Shown piece after piece: positions 24,357 through 34,700 of a stretch of 64,000 bases of DNA (the first letter of the stretch is position 1; each line of letters starts with the position of its first letter). Below the pieces are notes generated by a model that searched no databases, was not told where the DNA came from, and saw nothing but the letters and a program-made list of their open reading frames with translations. The position numbers and the translations under genes were made by a program. Source of the stretch: Marchantia polymorpha subsp. ruderalis (Eukaryota; Streptophyta; Marchantiopsida; Marchantiales; Marchantiaceae); the NCBI GenBank assembly GCA_037833965.1, contig AP031352.1:7234501-7298500 (forward strand), given 5' to 3'.

Positions 24357-24647
24357 ACTTCTCACATCATCGCGTGAACGGATTGCATGCTGGAATCTCG
24401 ATGAATACCCCTCAGCAACTTCGACTACGGGTCAGCAGCCTTGATTGCGCTAGCCTATAATGGCAAAATCAACCGTCCGAATTACGGGCCGAAACATATT
24501 CCCGGCGACTTGCCCATGTTCGGTCTGGAGTTCATGAGCTTGACGCAGAAAATGCCCCAGTCATTGTACCTGCCTCACTACGCACATTTCGACCTATCTC
24601 TGACCCTGCAACGGGTGGAGGATGTGTTTGGGACGATCACTGCGTAA
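24357..24647 (+). pseudogene. Lipase last-exon fragment, catalytic Asp region deleted
   Basis: This is homologous to the last exon of the lipase at 42.47-42.76 kb. The C-terminal part reads AYNGKINRPNYGPKHIPGDLP, then EFMSLTQKMPQSLYLPHYAHFD, and ends with a natural stop after FGTITA. LPHYAHFD carries the conserved catalytic His of this family. Compared with the other copy, 14 codons are missing in frame. These include the GGQD motif that holds the catalytic Asp. One extra base near 24415 shifts the frame upstream ('aatacccctcagcaacttc' versus 'aatacatttcagcacttc'). It is an isolated exon and cannot encode an active lipase. Confidence 0.8.
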
Positions 24648-24649
24648 CT

Positions 24650-25550
24650 TCAAGACCAATTCGGACATGAAGAACCCTACTACTGATGAAACCAATTTAT
24701 AGATCCGATATAGTCGCTGTAGTAATGGTTAGCTGTAATAGATATATGACAAGAAGGTAACTGGTGAATCAACCGCAATACGGAAGCTTTAGGAAATTTG
24801 ATAAACACCGTTTCTGGTAAAATATCCTCTGAGATCTAGTAGAAATCAAGCGATCATTTCCCTATGGCGGACACGCACGTCTCATGCGTTTGGCAAACTC
24901 TCCTGCAGCGATCTTGTAAGATGCTCTAGATTGACCAAGATATTTGTAGTACCGAGTACTGATCCAGACTTGTCTTCGGAGAAATGACCAATTCTAGTCC
25001 TCCAATATCTTGAATTAGCCCACAAGTGGATATCTGGATGTTGTTTATTTCTGTGCTGGATACTTCTGTACTGGACTTGACTTTTGACACGGCTCCTCTT
25101 ACGGTCTTCGAGATCACAGACTATCAAGTTCCTCAAAGGTCGTCCGATGAGCGGTGAGTGAGATGTATAGTAGAGCCCAGATGACAAGCCAAATCACAGT
25201 TAAAGAGAGGATTCCGTTATGAATTAAGAATGCTCGCCAGTGACTTCTTTCATTAAAAAGGCATCGATAAATGCTCATGTGGGTCCCGATCCTACCCATT
25301 AAAGTTTACACTCATCTCTTACGCAAGTTGAGAACTTGCGGTGGTATAAAGTGATCAGGAGCGATCGTTCAAAGCATATCTGCTACCACATCGAGGATGA
25401 TGCTTACTTCCTCCTATCTGGGATCGCCATCCTTATAGCAGGACTATCTCGAAGGCGAAAGAACACTTTAGATATTCAGACCGAGTGGACTCTGCTCTCC
25501 ATTTCTCCTATACAAAAAAAATTCTTCCTCGAAGTTTCTGGATCCTCGGT
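24650..25550. other. No recognisable gene
   Basis: Intergenic sequence between the lipase fragment and the PR-1 gene. A minus-strand frame at 24882-25187 has no recognisable domain. Confidence 0.5.
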
Positions 25551-25663
25551 TTTACGATGGGTTTCGACTTGAGGCCACGATTTCTGATCTTCATTCTTGT
25601 CATCTGTCTTACAGCGTCTAGCATCATCAATGTCGCCCAGGGTCAATCCACAGCAGACCAAGA

Positions 25664-25692
25664 CCTCACTCCTCACAAGCGTAGGAGTGAGG
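25664..25692. repeat. 10-bp-arm hairpin at the PR-1 insertion site
   Basis: CCTCACTCCT (25664-25673) is followed by its exact complement AGGAGTGAGG (25683-25692) around 9 nt, then a second 'aggagtgag'-like copy. It lies at the point where the PR-1 frame breaks. Confidence 0.85.
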
Positions 25693-25702
25693 AGTGAGGT
25701 AC

Positions 25703-26310
25703 TGTCAAAACCCGCGAGGTTCATCACATCGACTGCATGCCCGACCGTGGAAAACTCAGCTAAGCAAGCTAAGCTGAATCAAGGCATACCTAGCCTGACC
25801 TGGGACTCCACGCTAGAATCGTATGCTACTGACTGGGCCGCCACCAGAACAGCTGCTGGTGACGACTGCGCTCTCATACACTCTGGAGGACCTTACGGAG
25901 AGAACATTTTCTGGTCCACTGGACCGAGCCCCCCAGCGGATGCTGTGCAGTCCTGGGTCAGCGAGGAGGCATATTACGACTACGCATCAAATTCGTGCTC
26001 GGCCCCAGAGGGCGAGTCATGTGGTCATTACACGCAGGTCCCATGCAAATTCTTCTCGTCCTTTTCTCTCCTAGTGTGCGCGACGTTGTGTTTCCATGGC
26101 TTTCCGCCGTAGTTCGATTTTCAGAGATTTCTAGATCTTGCGAACTAACCACGAGCCCAGGACCTGTATCAGGATAAAGCTGTTCCCACAGATGTAAAAG
26201 ATGAAGGGCTTCCCGCATACTCTGGAAACTCATGAATGACACAACAAACTCGAAGTCGATTTCTGCGGTCGGGCATGCAGTCGATGTGATGAGCCTCGCG
26301 GGTTTTGACA
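25703..26310. repeat. 45-bp inverted repeat spanning PR-1 exon and intron
   Basis: 25703-25747 and 26266-26310 are reverse complements at 44 of 45 positions. The left arm is in the first part of the exon and the right arm is within the intron. The same short peptide can be read from either arm on opposite strands. Confidence 0.95.
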
Positions 26311-26434
26311 CGGGTCGCACTCTTTGCAACAGGTCGTGTGGAGGGACACAGCGGCGCTGGGATGCGGGTCGGCCACTTGTCCGTCTGGTGCCTTGTTCGT
26401 CGTTTGCAGCTACGACCCCGCGGAAACGTTGACG

Positions 26435-28800
26435 GTGAGTTGCCTTACTAGACCTCCTCTACGAATAGCTGCGGCCGTCGAGCGACTCCGAGTTTCATCT
26501 TTGCTGAAGTGGTGGACATATAGTAATCAGAGTACATACATCACATGTACGTCAGTGGACGAATATCGAAGTCAAATTAGGGAGGGGGCAGGGATGAGAA
26601 TATCATGGGAGGGCACTCCATCGCTCCCTGGCGTGAGGATGACAGAGAGTGCAGTGGGAATCGTGTTTTTGAATAGAGGTTATTGTGAATGCTTCTACCC
26701 TGGCAGAGTACTGACTTATATACTGTAGATGAGATTTTAAGATAGGGAGTGGCTAGTTATCCCTCACTTTGGGCTAATTAGCCCTCACCCTGGTATACGT
26801 GCAGCGAGGATTCGTCTAAAGTGGTAGGTCTCAATGGAATTAAATTGATGGTTCTTCTGAAGCATTGGTGTTCCTCTCCGTGTCAATCGTGAACCACGTC
26901 ACGCTTGTCACGTATACAAGCGAGATTTATTTTTGACAGGTTGGTGGCCAGTTTTGTGTCACCTGACTTGGAACGTATCTGGAATCTCACCGCCTCCGAG
27001 AAGTAGAAAGCGCAGGCACAAGCAAAGTTGTCGAGAAGAGGGCCTTCTTCCACCTCAAAAGCTCAGCACCTCCGAACTCGAGGTTCTTGGAAGGCTAGAG
27101 GGAGCGAGTCCCCTGCATCCTGGCGAAGTAGGAAGGGAGAAAACTCAATCGCGATCGCAGCACAAGCCTCTGCCTTACATCCACAGGACTGCCAGAACCA
27201 GCAGCTGATTCCACCCGCCAGGTGAGCGGATTCATCACAGCCTTGGCCCACACGGCGGTCGCCATATTGCATCCCACGCACCGAATTCACCTGATCACAT
27301 GCCAATCATAAGTCCAAAGCAGAATTTCACTCAAGTCGCCAGCTTGCTTGAGATCATTCGCCTCTAGGGTGGTGAAACTAGCAGCGCCCAGCTGGGCTGC
27401 CTCTGCAGATGACAACACCACTTCTAAGCACTCGCATCGAACCATTCCTCCGACCCAATGCTCTCAAATCCACGCAATGAGTTCTCCAATCGCCTCGCGC
27501 GTATAGCAAATTCGAGTTCAAATCGATAAATCAAATTGCATCGACCACGAGTTGCCATTACAGAATGATGCAGTCGGAGTTGCAATCGAGCTCACTCACG
27601 CGCACAGTAGTCGCACAAGGCCTCGAGAGACCAGCGGCTGCACGGGGCCCACAGCTCCAGCTTTGGCAAACGCAACGAGAGTCCTTCTCGAACCCTCCCA
27701 TCCCAAGAGTCGACAGCATGGCATCCACGTCGGCCGCGTTACAACCCGTGACGCGGCTTGCCACGGAGAGGAACACGAAACACCTATAATTAGCCCCTCC
27801 GTTAATATGCGATAAATTAAGCATAACTCGAATCCCTGGTAGAGAATCGTGGTTGTAACTTGTTATCAGTCGTTGCGAGTAGCTTGAGGCTGGGAAAGAG
27901 CAAACGTAGTCTCTATTGATAGCTGAGTGGATTTCAGAAAGTTCGATCGTCATACAGATATTGGAGAAGGAATTGCGATTTATGTGAATCTTTTGTTTGG
28001 AAATGTGTATTGTTGTTCATTATAGTGGAAGTGCATGGCGTCCTTAAAATCTCTGGCAGGAAAATCATTTTTCAACTAAAACATAGACTTCCAGTTGAAA
28101 ACGGACAAAGACAGGAGACCCAGTCATCTGACAATCACAGCGTTGATGCTCTCAGACATCAGCTGTTTGTAGAAGTCATCACCGTGTGCATGCACGCCGC
28201 ATTATACGATCAACTTTCATGTTTCCTGCTCTGCTATGTCTGTAGTGATGGTAAAAATGTTTTAGATCCACATAAAATTGAGAATCTGATAAGATATTGA
28301 TGCATTCTGTGATTTAATTTTAATATTGAGAAATATTTCTGGTGATAAAGAAAATTTGATTGGGTTCTAAGATTTTTAGTAAAAGAACTATATATATCAA
28401 TCTATCATGATAACTGAAAATAATCCCACATTCAAAGTTTTTGAATGCATTGTAGTTTAAAATAAACATCAAAGATATTTGTTAAGTTGATATACTAAGT
28501 TTTCTTCATCTATGACTTTGAAACTATACTAAAATAGATTAAAATAAAATTTATTGTTAAATTATTAGTATTTAAAGTTATGTATAAATTTCACTCCAAA
28601 AAATTTGATATGATATGTATGAAAAACTTAGGAACATGATAAAAATTTATGGTGGATATTTAGCTCAAATATCTTAATGACAAGAGTTATATATATATAT
28701 AGAGTTTGATTATTTTTTCGATCTCTGATGCAGAACTTTATACCAGATTTTTACTCTTGTGAGTATTTTACTTAACACGTAAAGAAATTTGAAGTAATAT
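26435..28800. other. No supported gene apart from a short ORF
   Basis: 26.9-27.8 kb is GC-richer than its surroundings and may include the 5' part of a minus-strand gene (see 27287-27445). From 28.3 kb the sequence is AT-rich and empty. Confidence 0.45.
27287..27445 (-). CDS. Short ORF / possible first exon, unknown
   Basis: ATG at 27445 begins 52 codons of balanced composition (MVRCECLEVVLSSAEAAQLG to LLWTYDWHVIR), ending in TGA. The last codons overlap a good splice donor (ATCAG/GTGAAT), so this may be a first exon that continues into 27.06-27.28 kb on the minus strand, where another plausible frame (MATAVWAKAVMNPLTWRVES) begins. I do not recognise either protein. Confidence 0.25.
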   Translation of the reverse strand: MVRCECLEVVLSSAEAAQLGAASFTTLEANDLKQAGDLSEILLWTYDWHVIR

Positions 28801-28855
28801 TAGCTCGGGTTAGTGATAGCCGCCATGATGATAAAGGTCGATTGCTTGACGTCAT
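28801..28855 (-). pseudogene. Lipase exon 1 fragment
   Basis: On the minus strand, ATG 28855 begins MTSSNRPLSSWRLSLT, closely matching the lipase exon 1 start at 39716 (MGSSNRPLSSWPSLAT). The preceding 'gagaaca' is shared. The copy runs into AT-rich DNA after about 18 codons. Its upstream flank (28856-29100) also matches the flanks of other copies, so promoter plus start of exon were duplicated together. Confidence 0.7.
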
Positions 28856-29106
28856 TGTTCTCACTTGGCTAAGAATGGACGACCTTCATACACTGTTTGT
28901 ATTACAGTAGTGCTGTTTTTTTTGAAACTGAACTAATTTCACAATGGACTAAAAGTTGGTTTTCTAATAAAAGTGAGCATTCTACATAGATAGAAGTTGT
29001 AAATGAATGATTTATCTTCGGAAAGATACTGATTCATCACCTGCCTTACTCTTCATGGCTGTCGCTCAAAGCTTCATACAGAAATTTATTTCCATTTGAA
29101 GCGTTT

Positions 29107-29815
29107 GTGTGCCCATTTGCATGTATTTGCTTGCTCTTGCTTTTGACTGCTCTGCTGCGCGCAGCAGCCCTGCGCAGACTAGCTAGAAAAAGAAGAAAGA
29201 ACGAGAGCGATGTGCCCAAGCAAAACTTTTGGTTAGGGAGGGAAAAGAGAGGAGGGGAAAGGTACAGAGAGGGAGTTGATGTAGTGGGTGAGTTGCAAGA
29301 AAGAGACGATAGTGGACCTTGCCTAGGGTTGACGAAGAGAAGGGAGCCAGGGAGGGAAGGAAGTCAGAAAGGAAGTAGTTAATAGCACAGTCGCAAAGCG
29401 AGCAGATGAACACGTATACTGTACAGCTGGAGTTGGAGCCTGCAGCAGCCGAGTGAGAGAAAAAGGCAGAAGAAAGGGGAGAAATGGGTAGAGTGGGAGC
29501 GAGAGTGTGGGAAGCATCGACAGGCAGGGGGCAGGAGAAGGAGGCGGGAAGGGGTAAGGGAAAGCAACGCAGGTGGTCAGGTCAGGTCAAGAATCGAAGG
29601 AAGGAACGTTAAATCTGGCAGGCAGGCGGGGCCAGCCCCGTCAGTCCGTCGACCAGCCCCAGCCGGATCCGAGTCCGGGTCTAGCCTCCCTCGTTTGCCT
29701 GATTGCGCTTGTTGTTGTGGCAGCACTCGGAGATAAAATCGTGCTAAGGAGCAGCGGACGAGAGAGAGAAGGCGAGGGGAGCAAAATACGCATTGGTGAA
29801 ATGGAGTCATCATCA
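29107..29815. other. Purine-rich strand segment, probably non-coding
   Basis: The plus strand is heavily biased to G and A ('agggaggg', 'gaaggaggcggg'). Several overlapping frames exist on both strands, all with low-complexity composition. It might be a leader or promoter region but shows no domain. Confidence 0.4.
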
Positions 29816-29980
29816 GACTTTTATCATCATGGCTGTCACTGACACTAGCTCTAATTTTATCATCATGGCTGTCACTTGCACTATCTCTAATTGCTTTTAT
29901 TGCTACTACTGTGATCTCTAATTGCTTTTATTGCTACTACTGTGAGCCAAGGCATCGAGATACCGACGTAGAAGGTTTTC
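29816..29980 (+). pseudogene. Lipase exon 1 fragment with internal duplications
   Basis: The text 'tttatcatcatggctgtcac' (exon 1 codons for LSSW) occurs twice, as does 'tctctaattgcttttattgc'. It then reaches 'gtgagccaaggcatcgagat', matching exon 1 of the main copy ('gtgagccaaggcgtggagat'). The ATG region is missing and the frame is not maintained. Confidence 0.65.
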
Positions 29981-30066
29981 TCGCAGAAGGTTTTTGACTC
30001 CTGCAAATACATGCCATTACATGCATGTATTTGCAGCCCTCGAAAACGTTCTGCGAAAAAACCTTC
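29971..30066. repeat. 44-bp-arm fold-back at the end of the lipase fragment
   Basis: Arms 29971-30014 and 30023-30066 are reverse complements with about six mismatches around an 8-nt loop. The fold-back begins where homology to lipase exon 1 ends. Confidence 0.85.
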
Positions 30067-30424
30067 TCAATCCTATCACAAGAGGATACTATTGCGAAGA
30101 AAATGAGGTTAGTGCTCTCAATCGCTACTTCCTACTCTGTCGGCCCTGCTCATAAGTCTTTGTAATCAGAATAGTGGCAAAAGAAAACATGAAACTTCGC
30201 TTTTGTTTGGCATGGTTTAACCATCCTCCGAATACACCTTCTAGTGTACACAAATTACACATACACCTTCCAAGTTCAGCTTTCTTCTGGTTGCAGAATC
30301 TGAATAACGGCATAGCTTCTTACACGATGCCAAATCCCAAGCGAAAGATGAATATTATTTGTGCCACTCATATGATTTTGAATACTGATGATTAGAGCCG
30401 ACAGTAGTGATTGAGACCACTGAT

Positions 30425-30546
30425 CTCATGCTTCTCGCACTGATATACTCTTGGGATAACATCACAGCAGCCAGAGTAGCAAACGAAACAATTAGAACTA
30501 GTGCTAGTGACAGCCATGATCATAAAGGACGATTGCTCGACCTCAT
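30425..30546 (-). pseudogene. Lipase exon 1 copy, with stop and deletion
   Basis: ATG 30546 starts MRSSNRPL, then a TGA occurs where the main copy has TCA. Beyond it the hydrophobic signal-peptide-like stretch continues (SWLSLALVLIVSFATLAAV). About 20 codons of the main copy are deleted before 'tatatcagtgcgagaagcat', which corresponds to GYICKE. The splice donor position is mutated (ATCAGT instead of GTTAGT). The upstream flank is R repeat, as in the main gene. Confidence 0.7.
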
Positions 30547-30651
30547 GGTTCTCAGTTGCTGAGCATGCACGAATGTCATACGCTGGATGTTGCTGTTTTC
30601 CACTCTGACTAATTTCAGAAGAAATGCTGTATCTTCGAAAAGATACACCAT

Positions 30652-30869
30652 TCATTCAGGCTGGTGATGAATCCGTATCTTCGAAATGATGCTGATTCAT
30701 CACCAGCATGCCTCTTTATAGCTTTCACCCGAGGCTTCACACCAAAATCTCCTTCATGTTTCATTCAGGCTGGTGATGAATCAGTATATTCGAAAAGATG
30801 CTGATTTATCACCAGCATGCCTCTTTAGGGATTTCACCCGAGGCTTCACACCAAAATCTCCTTCATGTC
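30652..30869. repeat. Two-copy tandem repeat, 109 bp, each unit with a hairpin
   Basis: Units 30652-30760 and 30761-30869 both contain 'ggctggtgatgaatc' and its complement 'gatt.atcaccagc', then 'cacccgaggcttcacacc'. Each unit thus carries a 14-bp-stem hairpin at the same place. Confidence 0.9.
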
Positions 30870-31002
30870 TCAAACGCGAAATACATTGAATTTGAAATTC
30901 TTTCTTAGACAGAATTCTAACCGCTCGTCTCAACACTACTTTTAAATGGTCGAGTCCATCGGATTTGAATTCTCGCTCCAGGAATGATACGTTGAGGCAA
31001 CT

Positions 31003-31074
31003 ACCAGTTAAACAGATATCTGGTTAACTGGTGCGTACATATCACGTACGAACAGATATCTGTTCGTACGTGAT
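31003..31074. repeat. Two adjacent palindromes with the same core
   Basis: 31041-31074 is a perfect 34-bp palindrome centred on AACAGATATCTGTT. 31003-31032 is a near-perfect 30-bp palindrome centred on ACAGATATCTG. Their outer arms differ (ACCAGTT versus ATCACGTACG), so the shared core has been re-used. Confidence 0.95.
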
Positions 31075-31739
31075 ACGGTTCACTGGAAGTATTAGTCGTG
31101 GTTATACATGTCAAACGTTTTGAACTGATGCCTTATGGAATTAAATGGTTGTACTTCCTAACAGAAGTCATCTGAAAATGCATTCGGCTGCTGAGTATCT
31201 CATGGGTCCATAATCGGTAGGTGGACAAGGTCCGTGTCCGGATTTAGCCAGAGTATACATTGTCATGCACTCCTTGTTCTGCAGACGAGTCGAAGTCAAC
31301 GGATAAATAACACATATTCGAATTATGCAACTCACATTTTTCACCGTTCTTGCCATGCCGTTGCACAACACATCTGTCGTGACATGCTTAAGTACGGGAT
31401 CGAAATATTTACTCGAGACATTGCCATGACATGCTTCTGCTGGGTCACAAACTCCCAGATCGAGCTACCGGGATCTTGATTGCAACAACGACAAGTTGCA
31501 AGCTATTGAAAGTCCTTTCGAACACTTAATCGTTCCAAATCTGATGTTCTATTTCTCTTTCTGTCGCTATGACTCGAATTGTCACCTCTACAAACGCACA
31601 CACAGACCTGTCAACGCGCATCATAATATCTGAATCTTCTGACTCGATTTGAAACTTGACACCACGGAATTGGAGCTTACAACCTCCTGAAACTCCGTGC
31701 ATAAGCTTTTTCAATGGCACTCAAATTTTAATGTATTGC

Positions 31740-34700
31740 TAACAAATGAGTTTATTCATTCCTTCAGAAGATTGCAACCTAGAAAGAACATTTGGATTTC
31801 GTTGCATTTTACTGGCTGTCATCGTCAACGTTATATATAGAGAATTGAAGTTTCTTCCAAAGATTGGTTCTGAACCAGCCAGTCTGCAGTTGTGAGGAGT
31901 GGAAGCAAACTTTTTCAAGAGTCCTGTTAGCTAATTGGTTCCATTTCAGGTTTTCATAAGTTGTAGATGTAGAAACTAAAGCTTGCAGTGTTCTGATTCC
32001 ATGATATAGAACCACAAGTGATCTTCCGACTTTTTATTTGTATCGTAAACCATTTCTTGATCTTTAGTTTACCTTTAACATCACATTTAACTATCTTCAT
32101 CATAAGATTGATCAAAATTGCCCAAAAACACTAAGCTGAGTATCAGCACCAATTAGTTTGACGTGATTTGAAAAGCTTTCAGTTCATAGTTTCTCTGTAT
32201 AATTTGTTTGTATGTAAATTCATAGAATGAACGTAGACATAAGAAATTATGAAAGTTACCCTGTCCTATTTTATGTGCATGAAATTACGGTCATGCTCGA
32301 GTGATAATGAATTATAGTAGGTAGACAACTTTCAGATTCTTTAAGGTGTGTGGAACCCATGTTTGTACTATGTTCAACATGCGAGCGAGAGGATTTCTTC
32401 ACATTCTGTAAACAATCATGTTAGAACTTGACTAATGAGTGCATTAGCTTTGATCCGAAATTCGAGCAACCTCACTTTCGACCTTTAGGCAATACAGCAT
32501 TTGTACCCCTTATTTACTCTAGTCTGAATACTACGAGGTTAAAAACATTCATTTTCACTTTCCATAATATCTCTACCTTCTCCGGAAATAAGAACATAGT
32601 AGATTTTAACTTATTTCTTCTGTCGGAATTACGTCAAGTTCGGTTTAAATTTCATCAAAGCTCCAACCCTTCGAGGAAGTAAGCTAGAGAAGATTTTATG
32701 CTCTCTTTGACTAAGACTCAATACTAATTGACTAGTGACATCCTGAACACAAGATATATATCATAATTTATGCTTTTCAGTGGAAAAAATAGAATTCGGA
32801 TAGAATTCCCATTATGATATAATAAGGAAAAAAATTTGTGATGAATCCGCTACGCAATCCTAAAGACGGTTCTCAGATGAAGAAATCTCCTTTTTACTGA
32901 TGAGTTCAAATAGAATGCTTACTTACCTATTTATTCTTCAAATTAATGTGGAATGTTTGTATACAAGCAGCATATCAAACGTTTTCTTTCAATCGTTTTT
33001 CCTTCTCCACTTGGACCATACTTCCACTTGGCTGATTTTTTCTTTATATTTCTGTATACAAACTACAAACACATGAAACCTTTGATGTCAATTCACATCG
33101 CTAGAAGAAGAAGTTAAATGAGATCAGGTCTTTAAAATACTGTACGTCTAAATGTTTCTCTTCTAATAAAAAAATAAACGTAGAAACTTTTTAAATAAAA
33201 GAGTTTTTTTTTATTATATTAAAAAGTCCTTTGTCTACATATAAGATCTATAAAGTGAAGGAAAAAACCATACTGTGCACATTTTCACTAATGAAATATG
33301 ATTCATCATGATTCGATCAAATTGTTCCTGACGGTAGTCGTCAATCATGCGAACCTCGGATGTTTTCCTTTGATAAAAGAGATAAAGTTTGATAAGTCCA
33401 CTAGCACTAGGTTCTTGAAAGGAGTATAAATGAGTTTTCACCAGTTCAGATCAAGAAAGTGACTGTGGGCTTTAACATAAATTCCGAGGACATTCCGGAC
33501 CTCTTTACAAGAGTTTGTCAAAATGTAATAAAATTGATAATATACTCGTTAAAAAAAAAAAAAAGAGAAAGCAGGGTTCCAACAGGCTAATTTTGAGTAC
33601 AATCACATCTCTACCTCATCAAGCAACAAACCAAAGTAAGTTTCAAGGTCTCTTTCATGGACAGATTCCAAGAAGATGTGTTTAAGTTATGGCATGCTTT
33701 GACCTCCAAAGTTGGAGTTTCATAAGAACTTTTCCTCTTCACAGAAATAATCCAATACATTTCAGCGATTCTTGATTTATGGTTAAAAATCAATTTCAGT
33801 AGTTGGCCATAACACAATATAAATTACACGTTTTTTAGGTTTATATGTTATAGACATCTAAATCCACGTCTTTGCTACTCTCGAATGAAGTTCGGCCTCA
33901 ACTTGTTTCTGCCCTATCAAATCAAGTCGATAACTATTGAGACAGGTAGCATCCATCGCACGCGCTTCGCCTGACCACACCCTCTCTCAGAAGACTAGTC
34001 ATCCACGCTAATGGTTTATTGGATCAGATTTTGTACTTGCGTGCACATCTGATCTCAGATGAGTCGCAAGAGAGAGAGAGAAATCCTCGATTGCTGAAGA
34101 AACTCTGAATGTACAGTCAATCTGACTATCCAGACATTAGTTTCGAAAATGCCAACGACTTGTTGCAAAGCGAATGATTATGCTTGAAAATGGGAGAAAA
34201 TCAACCAGAAACGAAAACCCTGCCCGCTATAAAAGTATCATCTTCTTTTGATTTGATTGTACCATGCAAGCTACGTGCCTCAGTAGGCAGGCGAGCAAGA
34301 GGCTGGTCTGAATACGGTTTTACAATAACTTCTACTCGGTTTTCGAGATGGGATTAGCACTTTCAGACGACGTTCAGGGTGCTCCGATAATCAAATGATA
34401 CTGACGCATACTCTATTGCAGACGAGACTCTGTGGTCGAACCACATTTACCAAATTATAAAGATAGATACTGGACGTTTATATTAATTTCAAGAATGTTC
34501 GAAAGACGAATGTGATCTCTGGATCCTGCATCGTGGATCTGGACTTGACGCCCAAGGACGAGTCTTCGCGACTGTCCACCGTCGAAGGGTTCCAGGCTAG
34601 ATGATGTATTACCTCCATGTCATGTCATGGCCGTCGATTGCTTCTCGACTGAGACGCAAGACTTGAGCTGTGCAAGTGGTTTATTGATTACATTTTCTAT

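Larger units (their letters stand above)
25557..26434 (+). pseudogene. PR-1 / CAP-domain secreted protein, disrupted
   Basis: The N-terminus (ATG 25557) has a clear signal peptide (FLIFILVICLTASS) followed by QDLTPHKRR, matching the start of a PR-1 CAP domain. The rest of the domain is in another frame: AKLNQGIPSLTWDSTLESYA, HSGGPYGENIFW, ADAVQSWVSE, SCGHYTQ. An intron follows (26038-26332, GT...AG, with an atypical donor GTCCCA), then VVWRDTAALGCG and FVVCSYDPAE, ending at a GTGAGT donor after 26434. PR-1 proteins are secreted, sterol-binding, defence-associated proteins, and the CAP signatures GHYTQVVW and FVVCSYDPAE are intact. The frame change between 25557 and about 25760 is caused by an insertion of about 75 bp. 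That insertion contains a 45-bp inverted copy of the gene's own intron. No terminal exon can be identified. Confidence 0.8.
30560..31740 (-). repeat. Dispersed R repeat, copy at 31 kb
   Basis: On the minus strand this matches the R copies at 37.8-38.3, 38.8-39.6 and 42.8-43.85 kb. Anchors include 'gaccaccatgccgttgcac' type text around 'gagaacg/ccatgccgttg', 'ctcgagacattgccatgaca', 'acgacaagttgcaa' and 'cacccgaggcttca'. As in the main gene, it sits just upstream of a lipase exon 1. It carries an internal 109-bp tandem duplication and two palindromes, listed separately. Confidence 0.75.

Noticed and set aside
29107-29842. Several 60-90 codon frames on both strands
   Set aside because: A purine-rich strand makes stops rare; the translations are low complexity and mutually exclusive.
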